Positions 55,509-63,841 of a stretch of DNA of 64,000 nt are shown here, in pieces. Position 1 is the stretch's first letter; each line of letters starts with the position of its first letter. The notes under the pieces are model-generated. The model was not told the DNA's origin, did no database searches, and saw nothing but the letters and a program-made list of their open reading frames with translations. The translations under genes were made by a program, and so were the position numbers. The stretch comes from an uncultured Alphaproteobacteria bacterium (GTDB taxonomy: Bacteria; Pseudomonadota; Alphaproteobacteria; SP197): positions 1-64,000 of the forward strand of contig CALSLK010000002.1 of assembly GCA_943787175.1 (NCBI GenBank). The letters run 5' to 3'.

Positions 55509-56420
55509 ATGATTGTCGTCTTTGGTTCTCTCAATATGGACCTCATCGTGCCGGTGGCGCATCTGCCCGTGCCGGGAGAAACGGTTCTGTCACCCAGCCA
55601 TGCAAAGGCACCTGGTGGCAAGGGCGCCAACCAGGCGGTTGCGGCAGCCCGCGCCGGAGGCGAAGTCGTCATGGCCGGCTGTATCGGCCGGGATGGATTC
55701 GGTGATGAGTTGCTCGAGATTGTCTCGGCTGCGGGAGTCGACACCAGCCTGATCGAGCATGTCGATGCGCCGACCGGCATCGCCTTGGTGACGGTAGCCG
55801 ATGACGGAGAAAACCAGATCATCGTGGCGAGCGGAGCCAACATGGCGCCCTATCACGACATGGTGGACGACGCGCTTCTGGAAGACTGTTCAACACTGCT
55901 GCTGCAGATGGAAACTCCGCTACGTGAGGTTTTCACGCTGACCGGACGGGCCAAAGCTGCAGGCAGGCGTGTGATTCTCAATGCCGCACCCGCCGGGCCG
56001 ATCATGCCCGAAACCCTCGACATCCTGATTGTGAACGAAGGCGAGGCCGAAGTGATCGCTGCCGAACTCGGCCTAGAAGAACGTCGTTCCGAGGACATCG
56101 CAGATCGTCTGGCAGAACACCATGGCATCACGACCATCGTGACGCTTGGTGCCGCAGGTGCCTTGGCAATCGCACCGCAGGCGCGTTGGAAGATAGGAAG
56201 TCTCAGGATCGAACCCGTCGATACGGTGGGTGCAGGCGATGCCTTCTGCGGCACCCTGGCAGCGGCTCTTGATAACGGGCTTGAGCTGCCGGACGCCATG
56301 CGGTGCGGTGCTGTTGCGGGTTCTCTTGCCTGTCTGGAACATGGCGCCATGCCGTCACTGCCGGACGCCGAAGCGATCGACGCCAGGTTGAATGATCTGG
56401 CGCCAGCCGTTCCGCTCTAG
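55509..56420 (+). CDS. rbsK: Ribokinase
   Basis: 303 aa, PfkB-family sugar kinase; ATG 55509 (MIVVFGSLNMDLI) is the typical start; the frame is open further upstream through the terminator but that is not coding. Motifs: N-terminal GSLNMDLIV, APGGKGANQAVAAARAGG, and C-terminal DTVGAGDAFCGTLAAAL (catalytic Asp and anion hole). Ribokinase phosphorylates D-ribose at O-5. A rbs transport operon is not in the window. The stop overlaps the converging TPR-SGNH gene stop by 4 bases (56417-56420). Confidence 0.9.
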   Translation: MIVVFGSLNMDLIVPVAHLPVPGETVLSPSHAKAPGGKGANQAVAAARAGGEVVMAGCIGRDGFGDELLEIVSAAGVDTSLIEHVDAPTGIALVTVADDGENQIIVASGANMAPYHDMVDDALLEDCSTLLLQMETPLREVFTLTGRAKAAGRRVILNAAPAGPIMPETLDILIVNEGEAEVIAAELGLEERRSEDIADRLAEHHGITTIVTLGAAGALAIAPQARWKIGSLRIEPVDTVGAGDAFCGTLAAALDNGLELPDAMRCGAVAGSLACLEHGAMPSLPDAEAIDARLNDLAPAVPL

Positions 56421-57847
56421 GTCGCGTTTTCCAGGGCCGCAATCAGGGCGCTGGGCCGCACGTGATTGGTATCGATGTAGTGGGTGTAACGAGCGTGATC
56501 GTCCTCGGTCGTGACGGCCTTCACGTCGATCAGGCGCAGATTGTTTGACGTTGCCGCTTCACGCAGGCGTTCGTTGAAGCGCTCGATGATGCCAAGAAAG
56601 ATACTGCGATCCAGGTTCATCAGCAGGTTGGCCGTAACATTGGTCATGGGTGGAGTCTGAAGCCAGAGGGTCCAGCCATGTTCCTCTGCTTCGCGCATCA
56701 TGAAGGCAACGTAGCGTTCAACCAGTTCATCGACCATGGCGCGCCAGTCGCGCTTGGGATCAGCCTGGAGGACTCGCATGATGCCTTCCTTCAGACGGCA
56801 GTCGAGTTCACCAAAAGCTGCCACGACGGTTGAACCCTGCGGAATGCGTGCGGCAATGGCGTGATAGAATCCGCGATAGGGGCTCTCCTCCTCGCGCACC
56901 AGGTGCCAGGCCTTGCAGCCGAAAGCCAGGTGGCTCTGGAACCGGGTCATGATGCCGTCGACGGGAAGGGTCAGGTTCGCGGCCGTCAGGACATGGCTGT
57001 CGCCGACGACATGGATGGTTCGTTCTGCCTCTGCGCCATAACGATCGGCGTTTTCACGACGCCATGCGAGCAGGCCATCGAGAATGCCGCCATAGGTGAT
57101 GAAGACCGAACGGTTGGGAGCGTCGACTGCAGCATTGCCTGCCTGGGGCTGGGCCGTTACCAGCAGTTCGGCACAGGCTGCAGGGTCGTTGTCGCGCCAG
57201 GCTGCAATTGCCTTGACCATGGATTCGCCAAAGGCCTGAGCCGGGGCCATCGTCGGTGCAAGGCTATGGAGTTCATCCATTCGTTCAAGTCCGAACAGGG
57301 CGAGCGCCAGGTGGTGATTGGGATCGACGCTGGGCCTGTGCGCGCTGCGTGCCTGGAGCATGCGTTGGGTGGTCTCCTCCAGGTCGCCCCGGCGATAAGC
57401 CAGAGATGCCAGCAACTGCTGTGCGCCAATCAACTCGGCGTCCAGGGCAATGGCTCGCTCGCCGGCCTGGCGGGCTTCTTCCCGTTTGCCCATGCGTTCC
57501 AGCAACACGCCTTCCTGCAAGTGGCCGCGGGCATCCTTGGGATTGAGCATGCGCGCTTCGGTCTGGGCGGCAAGGGCGCCTTCAAGGTCGCCGGTTCCAA
57601 GAAGAATCTCTGCACGCGAGCGGATGATCTCCGGTTTCCTGGGATTCTTCTCCGCCAGGTGATCCAGCATGGAAAGCGCGGCCGTGGCATCGCCCTCCTG
57701 ATAGGTGATGACGGCCAGCATGCAGGTTGCACGGATATGATTGGGCTCCATCCGGCAGACATCGCGCAGAACCTTTGCGGCTTCGCCGCGGTGTCCCGCA
57801 CGCAAATGCTGCATGGCGGTCTGGATCATGGAATCGGATATGGCCAT
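56417..57847 (-). CDS. TPR protein with C-terminal SGNH/GDSL-type hydrolase domain
   Basis: 476 aa from ATG 57845-57847. N-terminal half (about residues 5-200) is a series of TPR helices (for example EGDATAALSMLDHLAEKNP, LEGALAAQTEARMLNPKDARG). The C-terminal half carries SGNH-like motifs: VGDSH at 281-285 (catalytic Ser284), GELD at 346-349 (block III, here without the canonical Asn), and DTNHVRP at 459-465 (block V, Asp459 and His462). Such hydrolases are esterases, often deacetylases of glycans. It is transcribed after the TPR-oxygenase gene (64-base gap). No signal peptide, so the substrate is likely cytoplasmic or the domain acts before export. Confidence 0.7.
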   Translation of the reverse strand: MAISDSMIQTAMQHLRAGHRGEAAKVLRDVCRMEPNHIRATCMLAVITYQEGDATAALSMLDHLAEKNPRKPEIIRSRAEILLGTGDLEGALAAQTEARMLNPKDARGHLQEGVLLERMGKREEARQAGERAIALDAELIGAQQLLASLAYRRGDLEETTQRMLQARSAHRPSVDPNHHLALALFGLERMDELHSLAPTMAPAQAFGESMVKAIAAWRDNDPAACAELLVTAQPQAGNAAVDAPNRSVFITYGGILDGLLAWRRENADRYGAEAERTIHVVGDSHVLTAANLTLPVDGIMTRFQSHLAFGCKAWHLVREEESPYRGFYHAIAARIPQGSTVVAAFGELDCRLKEGIMRVLQADPKRDWRAMVDELVERYVAFMMREAEEHGWTLWLQTPPMTNVTANLLMNLDRSIFLGIIERFNERLREAATSNNLRLIDVKAVTTEDDHARYTHYIDTNHVRPSALIAALENAT

Positions 57848-57911
57848 GGTGCGTTCAGCTTGTTCCGGGTCGTAACGGGTTCGGGCGGTTGCAGCGCTGT
57901 CGGGCGGGCGT

Positions 57912-59612
57912 CTAGGTGTCTGCCTCGTCACCGCGTCGCCCGAACAACATGGTGACGTTGATGCGGCGGTTTTCGTAGCCCGGTTTGAAGGAAAGCGCAC
58001 CCGTTTCGTGAAAAAGATCCGAATTGAAGAGCACGGCACGATTCTGACGGTGCGGCACGGCAACCGCTTTCGCGCCAGAATCAGAGAGAAACTTTCGAAC
58101 GGCAGGGGTATCGCGATTGTAGTGCGCAAAGTCCCAATCGAGCGGCGCTTCCACGTCCCAGACCACCAGTCCACCGCCATCGGGGTCCAGATTGGCCTCA
58201 TCGGGCGTGAGCCAGAAATTGACGTTCACGGCTGCAGCATCGGCATGCATGCGGATACCCGAAAGGCGGCTGTCATACTTGAACGCCCAGGTCTTGCGCA
58301 GGGTGTGGGGCCCAACGATGTTGGGCATTGCCGCGCGCAGTTCCTCAGCGATTTGCAGCAGCAGCGGACAGGAAAACCCTTCTTCCTGGAATGAACCCAG
58401 ATATCCGTTGTCATAGCGGAACTCGTACCAGATCGTGGAATCAAGGCAGAAGCGTCGCAACGCGGCAAGCGCTTCGGACGTCAGCAGACCATCGCCCCAG
58501 GCGATGCCCGGCGCATGGTTCCGGTACTGGGCTTCGGCGGCAGCGCCGTCGAACTGCGGGGAAACCGCTGGCCCGTCCAGAGCAGCACCGGGGTCTCGGT
58601 GAAGCAGACGGTTGTAGAAGGGCGTGATGGCCGCGCGGGTGGCTGCAGGAAGCGGGACCATGTGGGTGTCTGCGTCCGGGGCGTCGAGCGCTTCGAGGCT
58701 TGCCTCGTAGAGTTCGACGGAATCCTGGAATGTATCTCGAAGAACCTTGTTGTTCCGCAGATAGCGCAATTGCTCGGCATCGTGCTCCAGTTTGGTGCGG
58801 CTGGTAAGCGCAAAGGTGCGCTCACCGGTAGCGCGCGCACCGGGTTTGCGACGGAGCTCGTGTGCACGGTCATAGGCTGCAAAGCCTTCCGCCACGTCGC
58901 CAAGATCCACCAGCGTGTTTCCCAGGTTGTGCCAGGCCGGTCCGAAGTCAGGTGCAAGGGCCACGGCGCGCTGGAGATGGTCGCGGGCCTCTTCAAAGCG
59001 CCCCAGCCGATGCATTGCCGTACCCATATTGTAGCGCAGCGCCTGGTGTGCAGGCGCCTGCGCCAGGGCCGGCTCCAGCAGGCTTACGGCCTCAGCCGCA
59101 TCACCATGTTCGGCCAGAAGTGCGGCGAGATTGCTATGGATGCCGGCATGCCCAGGCATGGCCTGGGCCGCGTCGCGCAGAATCCTGATGCAGGCATCCC
59201 AGTCCTGTGACCGCCTGTGGAGCGTGGCGAGCGCCAGCCACGCGTCGGCCAGTTCCGGGTTGAGCCGCAGGGCATCATCAAGGTCCGATGCAGCACCTTC
59301 GAGCTGGCCAAGCCGCAGCCTGGCCGCACCCCTGCTTGCCAGAGCATCGGCGCGTTGGGGGCCGGTGCTGAGAAGGCGATCGAGTTCCGCAACCCCGCCG
59401 GTCAGATCGCCTGACTGCAACAACATCAGGGCAAGTGCGTAGTGGCCTTCGCCATCAGCCGGGTTGGCTTCGGCCAGCGAACGACAGGCCGCAAGACCGC
59501 CACTGCGGTCGCCGCTCTGAAAGCGCTGGATCGCGGCCTGAAGTTGCTCGCGTTGTGATGCCGGTGTTGTTTCCACAAACCGACTATGCCCCGATGCCTC
59601 GCCATGCGGCAA
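57912..59612 (-). CDS. TPR protein with C-terminal 2-oxoglutarate/Fe(II) oxygenase domain
   Basis: 566 aa if started at TTG 59612; a GTG at 59576 (METTPASQRE) gives 554 aa and may be the real start. Residues about 20-255 consist of about seven TPR repeats; residues about 370-560 form a double-stranded beta-helix oxygenase: His456 and Asp458 (MHADAA), His535 (FHETGAL) and an Arg549/550 (NRRINVTMLF) that would bind 2-oxoglutarate. The TPR-plus-hydroxylase layout resembles bacterial peptide or protein hydroxylases. It lies upstream of the TPR-SGNH gene on the same strand; both have TPR arms of similar style. Confidence 0.75.
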   Translation of the reverse strand: MPHGEASGHSRFVETTPASQREQLQAAIQRFQSGDRSGGLAACRSLAEANPADGEGHYALALMLLQSGDLTGGVAELDRLLSTGPQRADALASRGAARLRLGQLEGAASDLDDALRLNPELADAWLALATLHRRSQDWDACIRILRDAAQAMPGHAGIHSNLAALLAEHGDAAEAVSLLEPALAQAPAHQALRYNMGTAMHRLGRFEEARDHLQRAVALAPDFGPAWHNLGNTLVDLGDVAEGFAAYDRAHELRRKPGARATGERTFALTSRTKLEHDAEQLRYLRNNKVLRDTFQDSVELYEASLEALDAPDADTHMVPLPAATRAAITPFYNRLLHRDPGAALDGPAVSPQFDGAAAEAQYRNHAPGIAWGDGLLTSEALAALRRFCLDSTIWYEFRYDNGYLGSFQEEGFSCPLLLQIAEELRAAMPNIVGPHTLRKTWAFKYDSRLSGIRMHADAAAVNVNFWLTPDEANLDPDGGGLVVWDVEAPLDWDFAHYNRDTPAVRKFLSDSGAKAVAVPHRQNRAVLFNSDLFHETGALSFKPGYENRRINVTMLFGRRGDEADT

Positions 59613-59627
59613 GACGGTCGGCAGGGA

Positions 59628-60218
59628 TCATGCGAAGTCGGCGATGAGCGACTCACGTGTGGCGCCGGCGATCATCGCGCTGTGCCCATAGTGCTCGTGT
59701 TCGATATCCAGGCTGGCACGGTTTGCCGAATCGCGGAAGGCAGCCACGGCGGCATCATCGAAATGGAAGATCAGGAAATGGACACTGCTGGTCTTGCCGT
59801 CTTCCGTGTTGCGTTCGGTTTCCTGAAGGGGCTCGGCGCGCACGACGTGTTCACCCACACGCAACACGATCTTTTCATCGATCCAGCCAAGCTGACGCAA
59901 GGTCTTGTTGCGTCGGTCTTCATCGTCGATTTCGATCATCATGGTGCAGCGCAGGTCGCGGCCCTCGGGCACCAGCGGGTTGTAGGCCTCGAGTTCGTCA
60001 GGAATCTGCTCTTCGCCACCCTTCTCGATGTAGAGCATTTCCTGGATCTGCAGCCACATGGTCTCACGATTCTCGAAGTAGAACGAAACGAAGGGTCCGA
60101 CATCAATCCGGCGGTCACGTTTGACCTCACGGGCGCGGGCGCGGTGTTCCCTGCGCGCTGCCGTGTAGGTTTCCAGGTCAATGATGTCTTCGCGGGTGAT
60201 CTTGCTCATGGCGGTCAT
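59628..60218 (-). CDS. DUF3501 family protein
   Basis: 196 aa (ATG 60218; ATG 60209 is an alternative, MSKITRED). Matches DUF3501 with the blocks RDRRIDVGPFVSFYFENRETMWLQIQEMLYIE, LVPEGRDLRCTMMIEIDDE and VHFLIFHFDD. The family has unknown activity but is commonly encoded beside rubrerythrin and Fe-S proteins. Here it is directly downstream of the Fe-S protein gene (21-base gap), forming the last gene of that operon. Minus-strand neighbour downstream is the TPR-oxygenase gene. Confidence 0.85.
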   Translation of the reverse strand: MTAMSKITREDIIDLETYTAARREHRARAREVKRDRRIDVGPFVSFYFENRETMWLQIQEMLYIEKGGEEQIPDELEAYNPLVPEGRDLRCTMMIEIDDEDRRNKTLRQLGWIDEKIVLRVGEHVVRAEPLQETERNTEDGKTSSVHFLIFHFDDAAVAAFRDSANRASLDIEHEHYGHSAMIAGATRESLIADFA

Positions 60219-60239
60219 CTTCTTGTTGTCCTTGCGGGT

Positions 60240-61607
60240 TCAGTCGGGTGCGCCATCAAGACCATAGGCCTTGGCGATCAGCTGAATGGGATGTGCGGCG
60301 GTTGGTGGCGGCGTTTCGCGGCCGTCCATTTCCTCGACACCCTGGCGGATGTGGAAGCCGGCAAGCGGACATTCCGAAACCACATAGCCCGCCCCTTCGG
60401 GGTCATGTTTGGCGGTGTTGCGCATGACGGGTTTGCCAACCTTCATGCCGATCTCGAAAGTGCCTTTCTTGATACCCCATGCGCCACCATGTCCTGAGCA
60501 GCGCTCGACCACGTTGATGCTGGAGTCAGGGATTAAACGGAGCATTTCTGCCGCTTTTGCGCCCATATTCTGGGCCCGGGCATGACAGGCGATGTGGAGC
60601 GTGACCGGGACATCGATCGGCTTCATGCCTTCGACGAGGCCCTCGTTCTTGGCGATTTCCATAACGTATTCGCTGACGTCACGTGTGGCATCGGCAAGAC
60701 GTTTGATGTCGGGGTCGTCAGGCACGATCAGCGGCCATTCAAACTTCATCATCAGGGCGCAGCTGGGCACCAGTGCAACGACGTCCCAGCCCTTGTCGAC
60801 ATAGGGAAGCAAGGCGGCAGCGATCTCCTTGGCGCGTTTGGTAACCTCGGCCAGGTCACCCAGTTCCAGCTTGGGCATGCCGCAACAGGCGGGATGCACA
60901 ACTTCGGTCAGGACGCCGTTATGGGCCAGCAGACGGCGCGAGGCTTCCCCGATGGAGGCATCGTTCCAGTTGGAAAAACAGGTCGCATAGATCACGGCCT
61001 TGCGGCCATGAGCGGGGGCGTCCGTGTTGGCGGCCACGGGATCGGCCTTTGCCGAAGCCACCAGGCTTTTGGGATTGAACTTCGGAAGTTCGGCCTTGGC
61101 ATCAATGCCAGCGACCTTTTCCATCAACGGGCGGGTCAGCTTGTTGTCCTTCTGGCAGGCCCAGTTGGCGATGGGTGAGAAGGTGGTGCCCAGCTTTCCG
61201 TTGGTGTCGGTCTCGGCAATCTTGCGGTCGATGAAGCCGACTTCACCGCGCTGAAACTCGGCCGCACGCGCGCGCAACATCAGGTGCGGGAAGTCGAGAT
61301 CGAATTCGTGGGGCGGCACATAGGGACACTTGGTCATGAAACACATGTCGCACAGCGTGCAGCCATCGATGACGGGGGCGAAACCCTTGGAATCGACGGT
61401 ATCGAGTTCGCCGCTTTCGGCTTCGTCGATCAGGTCAAAGAGCTGGGGAAAGGAATCGCACAGATTGAAGCAGCGGCGGCACCCGTGACAGATATCGAAG
61501 ACGCGGCGCAGTTCAGCGTCGATCTTGTCGGGATCCGTGAAGGAGGGGTCCTGCCAGTCGAGCGTGTGGCGCGTTGGTGCGTCCAGACTGCCTTCGGCTG
61601 CACTCAT
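60240..61607 (-). CDS. Iron-sulfur reductase-like protein (GlpC/heterodisulfide-reductase-type)
   Basis: 455 aa from ATG 61605-61607. N-terminal two ferredoxin-type clusters (CHGCRRCFNLC, residues about 40-50, and CTLCDMCFMTKC) followed by two CCG-type domains (VHPACCGMPKLELGD and ..ERCSGHGGAWG), as in GlpC and heterodisulfide-reductase-like subunits. Probably transfers electrons to or from the rubrerythrin partner or a quinone. Position between rubrerythrin and DUF3501, as in many Proteobacteria, suggests a role in peroxide detoxification or redox balance. A 14-bp hairpin at 61726-61758 separates it from the rubrerythrin gene. Confidence 0.85.
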   Translation of the reverse strand: MSAAEGSLDAPTRHTLDWQDPSFTDPDKIDAELRRVFDICHGCRRCFNLCDSFPQLFDLIDEAESGELDTVDSKGFAPVIDGCTLCDMCFMTKCPYVPPHEFDLDFPHLMLRARAAEFQRGEVGFIDRKIAETDTNGKLGTTFSPIANWACQKDNKLTRPLMEKVAGIDAKAELPKFNPKSLVASAKADPVAANTDAPAHGRKAVIYATCFSNWNDASIGEASRRLLAHNGVLTEVVHPACCGMPKLELGDLAEVTKRAKEIAAALLPYVDKGWDVVALVPSCALMMKFEWPLIVPDDPDIKRLADATRDVSEYVMEIAKNEGLVEGMKPIDVPVTLHIACHARAQNMGAKAAEMLRLIPDSSINVVERCSGHGGAWGIKKGTFEIGMKVGKPVMRNTAKHDPEGAGYVVSECPLAGFHIRQGVEEMDGRETPPPTAAHPIQLIAKAYGLDGAPD

Positions 61608-61725
61608 GATCTTAATCTCCGCTGCATCATCAGGCCGGTTGGGCCCGGGCAAGCCGTCAGGGTTCGCGGTGCCTTGCAGAAAGCGCCTCGTCTGCCTGTC
61701 CGGCGATGTCTTGAGGGGGATCCCC

Positions 61726-61758
61726 GGACCGCTCGCCCCGGTGTGGAGCGAACGGTCC
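61726..61758 (-). other. Intercistronic hairpin between rubrerythrin and Fe-S protein genes
   Basis: Arms of 14 bases (61726-61739 and 61745-61758) with a 5-base loop; all pairs are Watson-Crick except two G-U wobbles when read on the minus strand. No T tract follows, so it is likely an mRNA-processing, stabilising or attenuation element that sets rubrerythrin above its downstream partners rather than a strong terminator. Confidence 0.6.
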
Positions 61759-61769
61759 TAATGACGGGA

Positions 61770-62189
61770 TCAGTCGTTCAGGGTGTCGAGAGCCTTCTGG
61801 AAACGTCCAGCGTGGCTCTTTTCAGCCTTGGCGAGAGTCTCGAACCAGTCAGCAATCTCGTCGAAGCCTTCGTCACGTGCGGTGCGAGCCATGCCCGGGT
61901 ACATATCGGTGTACTCGTGGGTCTCACCTGCAATGGCCGCCTTGAGGTTCTTGTCGGTCGAGCCAATGGGCTGACCGGTTGCCGGATCACCGGTCTCTTC
62001 GAGGAACTCGAGGTGACCGTGTGCATGGCCGGTCTCGCCTTCGGCGGTCGAACGGAACACGGCGGCAACGTCGTTGAAGCCTTCAACGTCGGCCTTCTGT
62101 GCGAAATAGAGGTAACGGCGATTGGCCTGGCTCTCGCCGGCGAATGCTGCTTTCAGATTGTCTTCGGTCTTGCTGCCACCTAGCGACAT
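61770..62189 (-). CDS. Rubrerythrin (short form, no rubredoxin domain)
   Basis: 139 aa, a four-helix di-iron protein: Glu19, ExxH (Glu52-His55), Glu89 and ExxH (Glu123-His126) supply the di-iron ligands. The C-terminal rubredoxin Cys4 domain of classical rubrerythrins is missing, so electrons must come from a partner, plausibly the Fe-S protein encoded next. Rubrerythrins reduce hydrogen peroxide in the cytoplasm. Preceded at 62297-62321 by a Fur-family-like palindrome, suggesting regulation by the adjacent Irr-like regulator. Confidence 0.9.
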   Translation of the reverse strand: MSLGGSKTEDNLKAAFAGESQANRRYLYFAQKADVEGFNDVAAVFRSTAEGETGHAHGHLEFLEETGDPATGQPIGSTDKNLKAAIAGETHEYTDMYPGMARTARDEGFDEIADWFETLAKAEKSHAGRFQKALDTLND

Positions 62190-62296
62190 GGGTTTCTCCC
62201 TTTCCCGTGACGCCCCTTGCCGGGGTCGTCATGTCGCAACACCATTGTGATGCGACGGTTGAACTGACTGGATGGAGTATCAGCACTCCACACCTT

Positions 62297-62321
62297 CTTA
62301 CTTGGAATAGTTCTAAGTAAG
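62297..62321 (-). promoter_or_regulatory. Fur/Irr-family-like operator palindrome upstream of rubrerythrin
   Basis: A 25-bp palindrome with perfect 7-base arms CTTACTT and AAGTAAG; on the minus strand its core reads TTAGAACTATTCCAA, close to the TTAGAA-n3-TTCTAA pattern of PerR/Irr-type boxes. It lies about 108 bases upstream of the rubrerythrin start and 47 bases beyond the irr-like stop. Binding is inferred, not shown. Confidence 0.6.
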
Positions 62322-62367
62322 TTTCAAGGTATCGGGACAGAAAAAGCGCCAGCTCCGCGGCGACGGA

Positions 62368-62796
62368 TCAGCTCTGGCGCGGTGTGATCCGGATAACGAC
62401 ATCAACACCAGCAATCTCTGTACCGGCGGGTGGCAGGGGCAGGTCGCCCACAGCGACACTGTCGGACGGAATATCCGTCAGGTCCTGGCTGGCTGTGTTG
62501 AAGAAGTGATGGTGTGGCGCGGTGTTGGTATCGAAATAGGCGCGCCCGGAATCAACCACGACTTCGCGCAGCAGCCCGGCCCGGGTGAACTGATGCAACG
62601 TGTTGTAGACCGTCGCCAGTGAAACCTGGATACCTTCCTGGAAGGCCTCGCGGTGCAGCACTTCGGCCGTGACGTGGCGGTCGCCGTCGCGGAACAGCAG
62701 ATCTGCAAGCTCTTCACGCTGGCGCGTGGGCCGCATCCCGGCTTCACGCAGGCGCAGGCGCAGTTGGTCTGTGGTCATGGCGTCGGGTTTCATCAT
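62368..62796 (-). CDS. irr: Irr-type Fur-family transcriptional regulator
   Basis: 142 aa, winged-helix DNA-binding domain (MRPTRQREELADLLF, VSLATVYNTLHQFTRAGLLREV) followed by a dimerisation domain with the signature YFDTNTAPHHHFF, which carries the HHH motif of Irr. Irr is the haem- and iron-responsive repressor/activator of alphaproteobacteria; PerR-type members share the fold but lack this motif. The gene lies 171 bases upstream of the operator-rubrerythrin region on the same strand, so autoregulation and control of rubrerythrin are plausible. Some Irr proteins have an N-terminal haem motif not obvious here. Confidence 0.82.
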   Translation of the reverse strand: MMKPDAMTTDQLRLRLREAGMRPTRQREELADLLFRDGDRHVTAEVLHREAFQEGIQVSLATVYNTLHQFTRAGLLREVVVDSGRAYFDTNTAPHHHFFNTASQDLTDIPSDSVAVGDLPLPPAGTEIAGVDVVIRITPRQS

Positions 62797-62861
62797 GCAG
62801 GATCATATGGTGCTGTTATCTGGAATTACTACAAACTTGCCATCTGACGCAAGGCTGCCTG

Positions 62862-63773
62862 TTAGACTTGCCCGCCCCGCATGATCGCGATGGTGCGGGC
62901 AACGCCCTGGGCAAGACCGACATGGGTTCGCGGCCCGATCAGGGCTTCCAGAGGTCCGATGTCGGAGGCCAGTGGCTCGCGAAAGCCGCGGTCGCTCTGG
63001 GGTTCAAGGATCTCACATTCGGGAATCTGTTGTTTCAGCACTGCAATCAGATCGGCCTCGTCAGTCACCTCGGTGGTAAGATCACAGGCGTGGCTGCCTT
63101 CCACATCAAGGGCGGCACAATTGCAAAACGCGTCGGCAATCTCTTCAACATACTCGACCCGATGCCGCCAGCGCGTGGTGAGCTGATGGGGCCTGCCTGC
63201 CACGACGTCGGCGATGGCCGCGTTGACGAATGCCGTGGCGCCAACCTCTCGCCCAGGCCCGTAAACCACGGCGGGGCGCAGACCGATGCTGGCAATGCCG
63301 CGATCGCGCCAGCGTGTTGCACTGTACTCCTCGTTCCAGTGTTTGAAGGTTCCATAGACCGTGAACAGCGTACCGTCGGCTGCACGCGCTGTTGCGGCAC
63401 CTGAACTGGCATAGACGACATGGGCGCAACCGGCATCAGCAGCAGCTTCCATGACGTTGATGTGACCAATGACATCGATCTTTGCACCGGTCACAGGGTC
63501 GTCCTTGCAAACCGGGATCAGAACGGCGGCCAGATGGATCACCCGGTCGGGCCGCGCGTCCCCGATGACCCTGGCGACAGTTTCCGTGTCGGCAATGTCC
63601 CCACTGGTCCAGGTCACGCGGTCCGCAGCTTCGCCGCCGGCAATGCGCAGCAGTTTGGTGTCATCGGCGGTGCGATCAAAGGCCGTTACGTTCCAGCCTT
63701 CTTCCAGCAACTGTTTGGTGACCCAGGAGCCCAGAAAACCTGCGGCACCGGTGACGACTATGGAACGCGACAT
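62862..63773 (-). CDS. NAD-dependent epimerase/dehydratase family protein
   Basis: 303 aa from ATG 63771-63773 (MSRSIVVTGAAGFLG), with an AGGAGG ribosome site 9 bases upstream. Extended SDR fold: TGAAGFLG nucleotide loop, AAVLIPVCKDDPV, catalytic YGTFK (Tyr-x3-Lys) with Ser in YASSGAA. Family members act on nucleotide sugars or small molecules; HWNEEY and RPAVVYGPGR fit the epimerase/reductase group. Divergent from the FAD oxidase gene (68 bases between starts). Confidence 0.85.
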   Translation of the reverse strand: MSRSIVVTGAAGFLGSWVTKQLLEEGWNVTAFDRTADDTKLLRIAGGEAADRVTWTSGDIADTETVARVIGDARPDRVIHLAAVLIPVCKDDPVTGAKIDVIGHINVMEAAADAGCAHVVYASSGAATARAADGTLFTVYGTFKHWNEEYSATRWRDRGIASIGLRPAVVYGPGREVGATAFVNAAIADVVAGRPHQLTTRWRHRVEYVEEIADAFCNCAALDVEGSHACDLTTEVTDEADLIAVLKQQIPECEILEPQSDRGFREPLASDIGPLEALIGPRTHVGLAQGVARTIAIMRGGQV

Positions 63774-63841
63774 GATGATGACCTCCTGGGGCGAAGAAAT
63801 TTGCCTACCACGGCGAAACGGATCGGGCCACACTTCGACCC

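Noticed and set aside
56861-57955. 364-codon open frame on the plus strand opposite the TPR-SGNH gene
   Set aside because: Minus-strand frame has TPR periodicity and SGNH motifs; the plus frame has none.
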